A DNA stretch of 64,000 bases from Ruminobacter amylophilus (GCF_900115655.1 NZ_FOXF01000007.1:18432-82431); one strand, 5' to 3'; positions 36,863-46,659 are shown, numbered from the stretch's first letter. A program made the numbers and translations. The notes: a model not told the origin generated them from the sequence alone.

Positions 36863-38176
36863 ATGGCATCATATTCTTTATCGTCTTTCAAAATCAGATT
36901 GATAAACTCAATTCTTTTTGAGAATTTTAACAAGGACGTTCCTTTAGACCGTGTCTACGCAAATCATTTCAGGAAAATCAAGCTGGAACCTCAGGAACAG
37001 TCTCTCATCATTGATCTGGTTAACGACCTCATCAAAAGACTGAACTACTATTCTTTCATTGCAGGTTACAACAAGCCTAAAGACGGCAGAAGACATATCA
37101 ATAAATTAATCTGTGCACTTCATGTCGAAAACAAGTGGCCTGTGCCTAAGGGATTGTCAGACTGTGATGATTTCAGTGAAAAACAGGCAAAGATCAGAAA
37201 GGAGCAGGCAAAAGAGATTCCTAACCTGAAATACGGATGTCCTGAATGGCTGGATCTCCTGGGTAAAAAGGAACTCGGCGACAGATGGGAAAAAGAAAAG
37301 ATTGCTCTCAGCAGAAAACCTGACCGCTACATCAGAGTCAACACTCTGAAGGTAACCAAGGAACAGCTCTGTCAGATGCTGAGTGCTGCCAGAATCAAAT
37401 ATGAAGTCTGTGAAAACAGTGAAGATGCCCTCAGAATAACCAGCAACACCGATCTTTTCAAAACCCAGATGTTCAAGGACGGTTTCTTTGAACAGCAGGA
37501 TGCTGGTTCACAGGAAATCTCTCCGTTCCTGCAGGTAAAACCCGGCTTGAGGGTAATTGACGCCTGTGCGGGAGCAGGAGGCAAGACTCTTCATCTGGCC
37601 GCCCTCATGAAGGGTAAAGGCGTAATCATTGCCATGGATGACAAGGACTGGAAGCTTCAGGCTCTCCGTGAAAGAGCCAAAAGAGCAGGAGCATTCAATA
37701 TTGAAACCAGACACATTGATTCTCCGAAGGTAATCAAGAAACTTAAGGCTCAGGCTGATCGCGTTCTGCTCGACGTACCGTGTTCAGGCACCGGTGTTCT
37801 CAAGAGAAACTTCGACACCAAATGGAGTGACAACAGCAACGACATCAGGGAACTGACCGCCATTCAGGCAGACATCATCGACAGATATTCACAGATGACC
37901 AGGCCAGGCGGAATTCTGGTTTACTCCACCTGCAGTATTCTGCCTATGGAAAATCAGAACCAGATTGAGACCTTCCTTAAAAACCATACTGAATTCGTTC
38001 TTGAAGATCAGAAAACCGTATATCCTTCAGAAGGCGGTGACGGTTTCTTCATGGCCAGAATGAGAAGACTGACGGAAGAGGAAGCGGCAGCCCGCGACAG
38101 TGATGCCGAAAACGAATCTCAGTCTGCAGCAGAAGCACCTGCAGAGGAAAATACCGCAGAAACATCTGATGAATAA
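36863..38176 (+). CDS. RsmB/NOP-family RNA m5C methyltransferase
   Basis: This is a 437-residue protein. Its N-terminal 150 residues are helical, with a weak NusB-like character. The Rossmann methyltransferase part holds the SAM motif DACAGAGGKTLHLAALM, the Pro-Cys catalytic motif DVPCSGTGVLKRN and the second catalytic Cys in VYSTCSILPMENQNQIE. The C-terminus is Glu/Ala-rich and probably disordered. E. coli RsmB is 429 residues and RsmF 479; the match is closest to the RsmB/Sun group, but which rRNA base it modifies is not shown. It is convergent with deaD. Confidence 0.85.
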   Translation: MASYSLSSFKIRLINSILFENFNKDVPLDRVYANHFRKIKLEPQEQSLIIDLVNDLIKRLNYYSFIAGYNKPKDGRRHINKLICALHVENKWPVPKGLSDCDDFSEKQAKIRKEQAKEIPNLKYGCPEWLDLLGKKELGDRWEKEKIALSRKPDRYIRVNTLKVTKEQLCQMLSAARIKYEVCENSEDALRITSNTDLFKTQMFKDGFFEQQDAGSQEISPFLQVKPGLRVIDACAGAGGKTLHLAALMKGKGVIIAMDDKDWKLQALRERAKRAGAFNIETRHIDSPKVIKKLKAQADRVLLDVPCSGTGVLKRNFDTKWSDNSNDIRELTAIQADIIDRYSQMTRPGGILVYSTCSILPMENQNQIETFLKNHTEFVLEDQKTVYPSEGGDGFFMARMRRLTEEEAAARDSDAENESQSAAEAPAEENTAETSDE

Positions 38177-38223
38177 TCGTTACTTCTCCGCACGTACTGA
38201 TTCGTGAAGGATGTTCACAGCAA

Positions 38224-38260
38224 AAAGCCTGTTTCCGGATACGGAAACAGGCTTTGATTT
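38224..38260. terminator. Terminator between the methyltransferase gene and deaD
   Basis: A 14-bp perfect stem AAAGCCTGTTTCCG / CGGAAACAGGCTTT with a GATA loop, T-rich after the plus arm and usable by both convergent genes. Confidence 0.88.
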
Positions 38261-38310
38261 TTCAGAAAACAGACCTGAAATCATCTCAAGATTTCAGGTA
38301 CTGTCCTTGA

Positions 38311-40305
38311 TTAGAACTTGAATGGAGCAGCTCTTACCCCCTTCTTGGAAGGTTTTGCTGCTGACTTTTTGGCAGGCTTCTTGTCAACAATCTTCTTAGC
38401 GCGATTGTGGTCGGCGGCTCTTGCTCTGTCCTTGCGGCGATCATTGCTGTTCTCATCATCACTGTAATAGTGTCTGATTTCCAGTGCACGACCGCAGACA
38501 CGGCTCTTCTTAAGGATTTCCATTGTTTCCTTCGGCATGCCTTCAGGTAAATCGACTGTAGCAAAGGTATCGAAGATATCAATGCAGCCGATATACTGGC
38601 TGTCAATTTCACCTTCGTTGGCAATGGCACCCACGATCTGACCGGCCTTTACACCGTCACGGTAGCCTACGGCCACGCGGTAACGAACCATCTTGATGTC
38701 CGGGAAGTCCTTCAGAGGCTGAGGAATGGCTGACGGACGCTTCTTAGGTCTTGGCTCGCCGGTATGTTCCGCTCTTTCAGCCCCTGTTTCATAATCGAAA
38801 TCAACACTGTTGTTTCTTACAAAACGTTCTCTCGGAGATTCCTTTCTGAATGACCTGTCGTCATCCAGCATCTTCTGCTTAGGTTCAGGCTTTTCTTCAA
38901 GGAACAGAGGTTCGTTGCCCTGAACCAGTTTGGCAAGCGCCGCACACAAATCGATAGGATCTATGGCGTCATCCACCAGAACTTCATTGATTAACTGCTG
39001 ATACGGCTCAAGATCGTCAGCTTCCAGGCTCTTAAGCATTCTGTTCTTGAAGGCCATTACGCGGTGTCTGTTGATATCCTGAGTGGTAGGAATGGTCATC
39101 GGTTCAATCGGCTGCTTGGTTGTATGCTCGATAAGACGAAGCATTCTTCTTTCCTTAGGAGACACGAACAGAATGGCATCACCAGTTCTGCCTGCACGAC
39201 CTGTTCTGCCGATACGATGCACGTATGATTCAGGATCATACGGAATATCGTAGTTAACCACATGGGTTATACGATCCACGTCAAGACCTCTTGCAGCCAC
39301 GTCGGTGGCAATCAGCACATCCAGAATGCCGTTCTTGAGTCTTTCCACGGTCTTTTCACGAATCTTCTGCGGAATGTCGCCGTGCAGAGCCTCACAGGCA
39401 TGACCTCTGGCCGCAAGCTTGTTGGCAAGTTCTTCAGCAGCGGTCTTGGTTCTGGTAAAAATAAGGAGAGCATCATAAGGCTCTACTTCAAGGAGACGGG
39501 TAAGAGCATCAATCTTGTGCAGACCTGATACCAGCCAGTATCTCTGACGTACTGTGGTTGCGGTGGTGGTTTTTGAAGCAATCTTGATTTCAACAGGATC
39601 CCTCAGATACTGTCTGGCAACCTTTTTAATCATTTCAGGCATGGTTGCGGAATAAAGAGCAATCTGTCTGTTTTCAGGACACTTCTGAATAATCCATTCA
39701 ACATCCTCAATAAAGCCCATCTGCAGCATTTCATCTGCTTCATCAAGAACCAGCGCCTTTAACTTATCGAGCACCAGGGCACCGCGCTTGATGAGATCCA
39801 TTACACGGCCTGGAGTACCCACAACAAGCTGGGCACCGCGCTTTAAAGCCTTGAGCTGCACGTCATACGAAGCACCGCCGTAGATTGGAAGCACGCTGAA
39901 CTTCTGCAGATACTTGGCAAAGCTCTGGCAGGCTTCGGCAACCTGAAGCGCAAGCTCTCTGGTAGGTGCGATAATCAGCACCTGTGTGTCTCTGGTTTCA
40001 ACATTGATTCTGGAAAGCAGCGGTAAGGCAAAAGCCGCGGTCTTACCGGTTCCGGTCTGAGCCTGACCGAGAACGTCACGGCCTTCAAGCAGCGGCTGAA
40101 TAGACTTTTCCTGTATAGGAGAAGGCATTTCAAAGCCAAGCTTTTTAATTGATTTTAAGACTTCTTCTCTTAAGCCAAAATGATCAAAACCATTTTCTTC
40201 GACTTCAACCTCAGCTGATTCAGTCAGTGATTCGGCATTTTCCGCAGCCATATCCTGATTGATGTCTTTAATTTCTTCAGACTGTGTAGCAATATTGTCA
40301 GTCAT
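38311..40305 (-). CDS. deaD: ATP-dependent RNA helicase DeaD/CsdA
   Basis: This is a 664-residue protein (E. coli DeaD 629). Motifs include the Q motif near FEMPSPIQEKSIQPLL, GKT in AQTGTGKTAAFALPLL, DEAD in LVLDEADEML, SAT in LYSATMP and HRIGRTGRAGR. A DbpA-type RNA-binding domain (VRYRVAVGYRDGVKAGQIVGAI) and a Lys/Arg-rich tail follow. It unwinds RNA during ribosome assembly and mRNA decay, especially in the cold. The ATG at 40305 is favoured over 40317 because GAGGT sits 6 bases before it. The promoter is about 500 bases upstream, leaving a very long leader. Confidence 0.96.
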   Translation of the reverse strand: MTDNIATQSEEIKDINQDMAAENAESLTESAEVEVEENGFDHFGLREEVLKSIKKLGFEMPSPIQEKSIQPLLEGRDVLGQAQTGTGKTAAFALPLLSRINVETRDTQVLIIAPTRELALQVAEACQSFAKYLQKFSVLPIYGGASYDVQLKALKRGAQLVVGTPGRVMDLIKRGALVLDKLKALVLDEADEMLQMGFIEDVEWIIQKCPENRQIALYSATMPEMIKKVARQYLRDPVEIKIASKTTTATTVRQRYWLVSGLHKIDALTRLLEVEPYDALLIFTRTKTAAEELANKLAARGHACEALHGDIPQKIREKTVERLKNGILDVLIATDVAARGLDVDRITHVVNYDIPYDPESYVHRIGRTGRAGRTGDAILFVSPKERRMLRLIEHTTKQPIEPMTIPTTQDINRHRVMAFKNRMLKSLEADDLEPYQQLINEVLVDDAIDPIDLCAALAKLVQGNEPLFLEEKPEPKQKMLDDDRSFRKESPRERFVRNNSVDFDYETGAERAEHTGEPRPKKRPSAIPQPLKDFPDIKMVRYRVAVGYRDGVKAGQIVGAIANEGEIDSQYIGCIDIFDTFATVDLPEGMPKETMEILKKSRVCGRALEIRHYYSDDENSNDRRKDRARAADHNRAKKIVDKKPAKKSAAKPSKKGVRAAPFKF

Positions 40306-40942
40306 TATGTACCTCATAGTAAATCTTAAGAAACAGGCTTAAAAGAGCCGGCAGTGTTTTCCCGCAATCCGCACCGGATAGAAATTCCGGTTAACCCCAA
40401 AAACAACATGTTCACCTACGCCATGATTCCCAGGGAAACCACCGGCTAAGGCAGATCCCCGAAAAAATGAACGCAACTGTATAATCAACACATGGTTTCA
40501 AAACAGCATCAGTCTCCGCAAATCAGCACGATTCCGGACCGACCGATGAATTTAAACAGATGTCAGACATGAATAAAGCCCCCAAAAAAACCTGAGGTAT
40601 TCCGGGAACAAAATTCACGACATCATCAGATGAAAAGCCAACTGTTCTTACTTGTAAAAAACACCCTTAACCTCGTATTTTCTAAAAGTAAAACCCGACT
40701 TAGTCAAAGACTCGTAAATATAGAAAAATTGAGGTTTCCGCTTATCTGTATAAGCCCCGCACTGTTATAAAACAGAATTCTGTAAAGTATACATTTTTTG
40801 TGAACATTGTCAAACTTTTAATATACTTAATCAATCTTATGAGTAATTTAAGAACAGCAGAGACAAAAACATCCAAAGTCTTTTAACAACAGTGGCGCTT
40901 TTTGATAAAATATATCAATCGTAGCGTTTGAAGGATGTACAT
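40306..40942 (-). promoter_or_regulatory. deaD promoter (40786-40813) and long leader
   Basis: In the minus direction a perfect TTGACA (40808-40813) and TATACT (40786-40791) are 16 bases apart, giving a leader of about 470 nt with no clear reading frame. E. coli deaD also has a very long leader. In the plus direction TTGTGA and TATACT near 40799-40828 could drive yjaG. Confidence 0.6.
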
Positions 40943-41533
40943 ATGGCTATTTTCGGTGAAAAGTTTTATAAAATGCTTAACGAGTTAAAACCATGGCAGC
41001 AGTCTCTGTTCGCCCTGACTTTAGCCCACAGACAGTCTCCAAATTTTCTGCTTTTTGCTGAAGTGACCGAAGATCATGAGGCCAAAAAGGATTTTCAGAA
41101 CATTCTCAACACCATGTGGGAATTTCATACCGACAAGGAAAATCACATCAATCTGGAAAACCTTCTGGAAACACTTGAAAAACATATTCCGGACATCGAC
41201 GATGACAGTCCGTACGGAGCATATCCGGCTCTTGACGCCTGCATTTCCCTGTCCCAGTCCATAAATGCCATCGTAAACCATTTCGGTGAAGAGGCCGAAC
41301 ACGCAAGCAGCGCTTCCATCTGTACCGTGGCCAAATATCTCGAGTTTACCGAAGACGCCGTCTACGAAGATGAAGAACTTTATGACAAGCAGCTAATCGT
41401 GGAGGAAATGGACTACCAGATCAACCTGCTTGACCGCATTTCAAAAGCAACCCGCTCCCCTGAGTTTACCAATGCTCTCAGGAAGGAATGCGAAGAACTC
41501 GGATGCTCAAATATCGGCATCTGCATAGACTGA
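40943..41533 (+). CDS. yjaG: YjaG-like protein (DUF416)
   Basis: This 196-residue protein has exactly the length of E. coli YjaG. Aligned blocks include LKPWQQSLFALTLAHRQSPNF, DSPYGAYPALDACISLSQSI and the ending ELGCSNIGI. It is a cytoplasmic acidic protein of unknown function. The ATG at 40943 follows AAGGA by 7 bases; a TTG start at 40928 is unlikely. In E. coli yjaG sits beside hupA; here hupA is 5 kb away with purHD between, so the local neighbourhood is partly conserved. Confidence 0.88.
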   Translation: MAIFGEKFYKMLNELKPWQQSLFALTLAHRQSPNFLLFAEVTEDHEAKKDFQNILNTMWEFHTDKENHINLENLLETLEKHIPDIDDDSPYGAYPALDACISLSQSINAIVNHFGEEAEHASSASICTVAKYLEFTEDAVYEDEELYDKQLIVEEMDYQINLLDRISKATRSPEFTNALRKECEELGCSNIGICID

Positions 41534-41575
41534 TAACCTGGCGAGCTGATATTCATCAGTCCGAAAAAGAAAACT

Positions 41576-41610
41576 AAAGGGAAGCCTCGAATGCTTCCCT
41601 TTCTGTTTTT
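41576..41610 (+). terminator. yjaG terminator
   Basis: AAAGGGAAGC / GCTTCCCTTT with a 7-base loop and CTGTTTTT. Confidence 0.85.
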
Positions 41611-41646
41611 CAGTTTACTGAAGTCTTAAATGATTATCGGAAAAAA

Positions 41647-41961
41647 TCAGTTTTTAAACTTTACCGCAGTACCGTAAGCCACCACTTCAGCTGCTCCCTG
41701 CATAACCTCGGAAGATGCATAGCGGACATTCACAACGGCATCAGCACCCATTGCCTGTGCCTCAGAGACCATGCGCTTGGTAGCCATTGCTCTTGCCTCA
41801 TTCATCATTTCGGTATAAGAACCGAGTTCGCCGCCAACCAGTGTTTTAAAAGCCTGCAGTATGTCCTTACCCAGGTGCTTTGACCAAACGACACTCCCCT
41901 TAACCAGTCCGAGAGTCAAGAGTTCCTTTCCGGAAACATAATCAGTATTTACCAAGATCAT
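41647..41961 (-). CDS. ybjQ: YbjQ family (UPF0145) protein
   Basis: This 104-residue protein (E. coli 107) has VNTDYVSGKELLTLGLVKGSVVWSKH, the ARAMATKRMVSEAQAMGADAVVNVRY core and AAEVVAYGTAVKF. It is a soluble protein forming pentamer-like assemblies in known structures, with a proposed metal-binding site; the role is unclear. The ATG at 41961 is preferred because AAGGAG lies 6 bases before it. It overlaps the preceding small membrane protein gene by 20 bases. Confidence 0.88.
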   Translation of the reverse strand: MILVNTDYVSGKELLTLGLVKGSVVWSKHLGKDILQAFKTLVGGELGSYTEMMNEARAMATKRMVSEAQAMGADAVVNVRYASSEVMQGAAEVVAYGTAVKFKN

Positions 41962-42169
41962 CTTCTTCTCCTTCATTGATTTCCCTGATTCTCTGCATAC
42001 AGACAGCCAGCATGACGACAATCAGTGAAAGCGGAATTATTCCCATCAGGATGCGGCAGATCATGCTGTCTGTTGTCGTAATCAGACATACGAAATAGAA
42101 AAAGAAATACACAACTCCGACAACTGTTATGACGACCGGAGCAATCATTTTCCTTTTATGAATGTTCAT
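41942..42169 (-). CDS. Small two-helix membrane protein upstream of ybjQ
   Basis: A 75-residue protein with two predicted transmembrane helices (about 10-30 and 38-58) and an acidic C-terminus MQRIREINEGEEDDLGKY. I recall a similar ending (RIKEI-GGEEDDLSKY) in small proteins encoded beside ybjQ in Firmicutes. The overlap with ybjQ implies coupled translation. Longer starts up to 42262 exist but would add a hydrophilic leader; the ATG at 42169 has GGAG about 10 bases upstream. Function is unknown. Confidence 0.6.
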   Translation of the reverse strand: MNIHKRKMIAPVVITVVGVVYFFFYFVCLITTTDSMICRILMGIIPLSLIVVMLAVCMQRIREINEGEEDDLGKY

Positions 42170-42250
42170 CAGATCTTCTCTCCGTTTAAAACATCCTGAC
42201 AGGCTACGATTAATATCTGTTAAGCATGTGATTCTGATTTCATCACACTT

Positions 42251-42256
42251 ATTATA
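42251..42256 (-). promoter_or_regulatory. Candidate -10 for the small membrane protein/ybjQ pair
   Basis: A perfect TATAAT in the minus direction, about 80 bases before the start; the -35 is not clear. Confidence 0.35.
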
Positions 42257-42304
42257 AGACATTCATCTGCAGGTTAAGTTCCGGGAACAGCCGGAAGGAC
42301 AAAT

Positions 42305-42345
42305 AAAAAAGGCTTTATACCATCAGGATGGTAAAAGCCTTTTTG
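42305..42345 (-). terminator. Terminator of the second TauE/SafE gene
   Basis: A long stem AAAAAGGCTTT / AAAGCCTTTTT, continued by ACCAT / ATGGT, lies after the stop codon in the minus direction. Confidence 0.8.
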
Positions 42346-42376
42346 AGTTTCTGATACCAGGGGTCTCTGAATATCA

Positions 42377-43156
42377 TCAGCCTGTAAAATGAACCCCTGC
42401 CTTATACAGAAGCAGGATACCGCTTGAAAGCATAATGAACTGGAACAGGATCTTTATTTTGGCGGCATCCAGATACTTTATCAGGAATGTTCCCGTAAAA
42501 CCGCCCAGGAAAGCACCTAAAACAAGCATCGGAACCCATTCCCAGTGAATACTTGCCATGGTTCCCATGGCAACGGCTCCCGTCAGATTCCATATAAATG
42601 CCACCAGTATCATTGAATGATGAATGGCCTTTTTTATATCCATACGATAACACATTACCATTACCATAATTGCCATAAGACCGGCTCCGCTGGAAAATGA
42701 ACCACTGAGAATCCCGACCAACACGGTAAAAAACGCAGCCCTTACGTAATCCCTGCGAGTCAGAGTATTTTCCCTGTTTTCCAGCCCAAACTGTTTTTTG
42801 GTTGCGGAATAAATAACAGATGCGATTGTTATCAGACCAAGACTGAATTCCGCAATCCAGTCCTTTAGCTCCACAACAAAAACTGATCCGAGAACAACAG
42901 CAGGACATCCCAACAGTAAAAATATGAGTACGGCCTTTCCGTTCAGATTGTTCACCTGATGGTTTTTGGCCAAAGAACCGAGGCCGAGTGCCACCACGGC
43001 AACCTTATGGGTACCGAGGGCGAGGGAGAACGGGAGCCCCATAAAAATAAGAAGAGGGAGCTGCACGAATCCGGCACCGCCACCTGAAAGTGATGCCAGA
43101 ACGTTAGCCACAAAGCCGCCTAAAAATAGTAGCAGCTGTTCAACAACCTGATTCAC
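42377..43156 (-). CDS. TauE/SafE family membrane permease, copy 2
   Basis: This 259-residue protein has seven or eight hydrophobic helices and the family motif in ASLSGGGAGFVQLP near the start, with a second half at SGSFSSGAGLMAIMVM. It differs from copy 1 in lacking the exact GIGGG repeat. It transports small organic or sulfur anions in known members; the substrate is unknown here. It is a single gene with its own terminator, between ybjQ and purD. Confidence 0.85.
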   Translation of the reverse strand: MNQVVEQLLLFLGGFVANVLASLSGGGAGFVQLPLLIFMGLPFSLALGTHKVAVVALGLGSLAKNHQVNNLNGKAVLIFLLLGCPAVVLGSVFVVELKDWIAEFSLGLITIASVIYSATKKQFGLENRENTLTRRDYVRAAFFTVLVGILSGSFSSGAGLMAIMVMVMCYRMDIKKAIHHSMILVAFIWNLTGAVAMGTMASIHWEWVPMLVLGAFLGGFTGTFLIKYLDAAKIKILFQFIMLSSGILLLYKAGVHFTG

Positions 43157-43203
43157 GTCCTAATCCTGAAAACTGATATTCTGTGGAATAATAATCGATA
43201 AGA

Positions 43204-43229
43204 AAGAGCAGATACACGTATCTGCTCTT
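43204..43229 (-). terminator. purD terminator
   Basis: A near-perfect palindrome AAGAGCAGATAC / GTATCTGCTCTT, followed in the minus direction by TTTCTTATCG. Confidence 0.7.
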
Positions 43230-43299
43230 CTTAAAACACTTCATAGAAACAGTAGAAGCCCGAATACTGCCATGCGGAGGCAGCATTTATGAGCTTACA

Positions 43300-44589
43300 C
43301 TATTTGCTCTGTTCTCTTGCAATCGCCCTGTCAGCAATATCATTACGATGGAACATGCCGTTCCAGCTGATATTCTTAATTGCCCTGTAGGCCTTCTGTT
43401 TTGCTTCGAGAACTGTATTACCCAATGCGGTCACACAAAGCACGCGGCCGCCGTTTGTAACGATATTACCGTCCTTAAGAGCCGTACCGGCATGGAATAC
43501 CTTAACTTCAGATTCAAATTCTGAATCAAGACCGGAAATAACATCGCCCTTCTTAGGAGAAGCAGGATAATTCTCTGCGGCAAGAACAACACCTACCGCC
43601 GCCTTGGTATTGTATCTGGCGGTTTCACCCTTGAGCCTGCCTTCAGTAGCCTTATAGCAGAGATCAACGAGATCGCTGTCCATTCTCAGCATGATTGGCT
43701 GAGTTTCAGGGTCACCGAAACGGCAGTTGTATTCGATAACCTTAGGATTACCGGCAGCATCAATCATCAGACCTGCATACAGGAATCCGGTATAGGTGTT
43801 GCCTTCAGCCTTCATGCCCTGTACGGTAGGATAGATAATCTGGCTCATTACCTTTTCATATACGTCAGCGGTTACAACCGGAGCAGGAGAATATGCCCCC
43901 ATGCCGCCGGTGTTAGGACCTGTGTCACCGTCACCTACACGCTTGTGATCCTGGCTGGTTGCCATAGGAACAACATTGTCACCGTCAACCATAACAATAA
44001 ATGAAGCTTCTTCACCTGACAGGAATTCTTCGATTACAACCTTTGAACCGGCATCACCGAAAGCGTTGTCTGCGAGCATGTCCTTTACGGCAGCCTTGGC
44101 GTCTTCAACGTTCATTGCCACGATAACGCCCTTGCCTGCTGCAAGACCGTCAGCCTTGATTACGATAGGCGCACCCTTTTCATCAATGTAAGCCAGAGCC
44201 TTGTCAACTTCGGTGAACACTGCATAGTGAGCAGTAGGAATGTTATGTCTTAAGAGGAAGTCCTTGGTGAATGACTTTGAACCTTCAAGCTGTGCCGCAG
44301 CCTTGGTAGGTCCGAAAATCTTGAGGCCGGCTGCTCTGAATGCATCAACCACGCCTGCTACCAGCGGAGCTTCAGGGCCGACGATGGTCAGATCAACAGC
44401 TTCCTTCTTGGCAAAAGCCAGTAAACCGTCTACATCACTTACGCTGATATTAACATTCTGAAGCTTTGGTTCAAGAGCGGTGCCAGGATTGCCTGGAGCA
44501 ACATATACAACTTCGGCAAGAGGAGACTGGGCAGCTTTCCATGCGAGAGCATGTTCACGACCGCCGTTACCGATTACTAAAACTTTCAT
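43300..44589 (-). CDS. purD: Phosphoribosylamine-glycine ligase
   Basis: This 429-residue GAR synthetase (E. coli 429) couples glycine to phosphoribosylamine. The N-terminal GNGGREHALAWKAAQS, the ATP-grasp core with EEFLSGEEASFIVMVDG, the GGMGAYSPAPVVT block and the FGDPETQPIMLRM motif are intact. It is second in purH-purD, with a hairpin and T-run directly before its ribosome site. The order matches the enteric purHD operon. Confidence 0.97.
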   Translation of the reverse strand: MKVLVIGNGGREHALAWKAAQSPLAEVVYVAPGNPGTALEPKLQNVNISVSDVDGLLAFAKKEAVDLTIVGPEAPLVAGVVDAFRAAGLKIFGPTKAAAQLEGSKSFTKDFLLRHNIPTAHYAVFTEVDKALAYIDEKGAPIVIKADGLAAGKGVIVAMNVEDAKAAVKDMLADNAFGDAGSKVVIEEFLSGEEASFIVMVDGDNVVPMATSQDHKRVGDGDTGPNTGGMGAYSPAPVVTADVYEKVMSQIIYPTVQGMKAEGNTYTGFLYAGLMIDAAGNPKVIEYNCRFGDPETQPIMLRMDSDLVDLCYKATEGRLKGETARYNTKAAVGVVLAAENYPASPKKGDVISGLDSEFESEVKVFHAGTALKDGNIVTNGGRVLCVTALGNTVLEAKQKAYRAIKNISWNGMFHRNDIADRAIAREQSK

Positions 44590-44612
44590 AAAAAATCCAT
44601 TAAATAATTAAA

Positions 44613-44638
44613 AAGAAGTACTGTTTCCAGTACTTCTT
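44613..44638 (-). terminator. Hairpin with T-run between purH and purD
   Basis: In the minus direction AAGAAGTACTG / CAGTACTTCTT with a 4-base loop is followed by TTTAATTATTTAATGG, just before purD. It has the features of an intrinsic terminator or attenuator inside the operon. Confidence 0.75.
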
Positions 44639-44653
44639 CAGAACAAAAAACTA

Positions 44654-46246
44654 TTAGTGACGGAAGTGACGGATTCCGGTGAATACCATTACGATACCGT
44701 GTTCGTTTGCAGCATCGATACATTCCTGGTCACGAACTGATCCGCCTGGCTGAATAATGCAGGTAACACCTGCTGCCGCAGCTGCGTCAATACCGTCTCT
44801 GAACGGGAAGAATGCGTCAGACGCCAAAGCGGTGCCCTTGATGTCGAGACCGATTTCGTTAGCCTTCTTAATTGCGATTTCAGCTGAGAATACGCGGCTC
44901 ATCTGACCTGCACCTACACCGATGGTCATCTTATCCTTGGTGTAAACGATAGCGTTTGACTTGGTGAACTTAACAACCTTCCATGCGAAGAGTAATTCTT
45001 CAAGCTGTTCCTTGGTAGGCTGAAGCTTGGTTACAACCTTGAGATCTTCAGGATTGAGATTGATTACGTCAGCATCCTGAACGAGTAAACCGCCGGTAAC
45101 ACGCTTGAAGTCGAGATAAGCTTCTCTCTTGGTCCAGTAACCGCATTCGAGAAGACGGATGTTCTTCTTGGCGGAAACCGCTGCCTTGGCTTCTTCGGTT
45201 ACGCTAGGAGCGATGATCACTTCACAGAACTGTCTGTCGATAATGCTCTTTGCGGTTACCGCATCAAGTTCGCGGTTGAAAGCGATGATACCGCCGAATG
45301 CAGAGGTAGGATCAGTCTTGAATGCCTTGTCGTAGGCTTCGGTGATATCCTTGCCTAAAGCAACACCGCAAGGATTTGCATGCTTAACGATTACACATGC
45401 AGGATCACTGAATTCCTTAACGCATTCGAGAGCGGCATCGGTATCAGCGATGTTGTTGTATGAAAGAGCCTTGCCCTGAATCTGCTTTGCGGTTGAAATG
45501 CTAGCGTTCTTGTTGCCTGCTTCAACGTAGAATGCAGCCTTCTGGTGACCGTTTTCACCATAGCGCATGTCCTGCTTCTTGATGAACTGGGTATTGAAGG
45601 TGCGAGGGAACTTTGATTCAGGATCTGATTCTTCAGGAATACCGTAATCAGGAACCTTGGTTCCGAAGTAGTTGGCAATCATGCCGTCGTAGGCTGCGGT
45701 GTGTTCAAATGCAGCGATTGACAGGTCAAATCTGGTTTCGTAGGTAAGAGAATTACCGTTGCTGTCCATTTCAGCGATTACTCTTGAGTAATCCTTTGCA
45801 TTAACGACAATGGCAACATCCTTGAAGTTCTTGGCGGCACTTCTTACCATGGTAGGACCGCCGATATCGATGTTTTCGATAGCCTTTTCGAGAGTGCAGT
45901 CAGGAGATGCAACGGTGGCAGCGAACGGATAGAGGTTAACGGCAACAAGATCAATAGGCTTGATGTCATGCTTTGCCATAACTTCATCGTCAATGCCGCG
46001 ACGACCTAAAATACCGCCGTGAACCTTTGGATGAAGAGTCTTTACACGACCGCTCATCATTTCAGGGAAACCGGTGTAATCACTTACTTCGGTTACCTTA
46101 AGACCGGCTTTGGCAAGAAGCTTGGCTGTACCGCCGGTTGATAAGATTTCAACACCGCGGGCTTCAAGTTCTCTGGCAAAATCCACAATACCAGTCTTAT
46201 CAGAAACACTGATAAGAGCTCTTCTTATAGGACGAATAATATCCAT
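44654..46246 (-). CDS. purH: AICAR transformylase/IMP cyclohydrolase
   Basis: This 530-residue bifunctional enzyme (E. coli 529) performs the last two steps of IMP synthesis. The N-terminal IMP cyclohydrolase has [47 protein letters not shown] and [16 protein letters not shown]. The transformylase carries [24 protein letters not shown] and [14 protein letters not shown]. It leads purHD and is divergent from hupA. No PurR-type box was seen in the 413-base upstream region. Confidence 0.98.
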   Translation of the reverse strand: MDIIRPIRRALISVSDKTGIVDFARELEARGVEILSTGGTAKLLAKAGLKVTEVSDYTGFPEMMSGRVKTLHPKVHGGILGRRGIDDEVMAKHDIKPIDLVAVNLYPFAATVASPDCTLEKAIENIDIGGPTMVRSAAKNFKDVAIVVNAKDYSRVIAEMDSNGNSLTYETRFDLSIAAFEHTAAYDGMIANYFGTKVPDYGIPEESDPESKFPRTFNTQFIKKQDMRYGENGHQKAAFYVEAGNKNASISTAKQIQGKALSYNNIADTDAALECVKEFSDPACVIVKHANPCGVALGKDITEAYDKAFKTDPTSAFGGIIAFNRELDAVTAKSIIDRQFCEVIIAPSVTEEAKAAVSAKKNIRLLECGYWTKREAYLDFKRVTGGLLVQDADVINLNPEDLKVVTKLQPTKEQLEELLFAWKVVKFTKSNAIVYTKDKMTIGVGAGQMSRVFSAEIAIKKANEIGLDIKGTALASDAFFPFRDGIDAAAAAGVTCIIQPGGSVRDQECIDAANEHGIVMVFTGIRHFRH

Positions 46247-46659
46247 TCAATACCTCTATATCAAAAACCACAAACCATAACGATTCGGATAAAACATTAC
46301 TGTCTGGTAGACAAAACAAAAAACCATGTGAATTTTAACCAAAATTACATAAAATTTCTATCTTTTTAAGCTCCGACATCACCTTGATTTCAAGTAAAAC
46401 AGCCTTTATTTTTTGACACATGCCTTGATTTTTATAAATTTTTCAACACTTTTAAAAAGATTTTGTTCAAATCATCAGTGATTGCTATATACTCTAACTA
46501 TAGCGTCGGATGTTGATAACTCTTGTATATCCACATTTCAACACTAATATGAATTGGAATGCCTATTTTTTTTAAGCTCAATATTTAATTATAAATACGG
46601 CATCACCCGCTCACAGGTTATAAGTACAATATTATTTAGGACTTAATGAAGGTTCATTT
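46247..46659 (+). promoter_or_regulatory. hupA-purH divergent region with hupA promoter
   Basis: In the plus direction TATACT at 46488-46493 is a good -10, with a weak -35 near 46463. After it, TTATCAACA (46511-46519, minus) and ATATCCACA (46527-46535, plus) form a facing pair of DnaA-box-like sequences in the leader. A long AT-rich tract (46550-46600) follows. No gene lies in the region. Confidence 0.45.
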
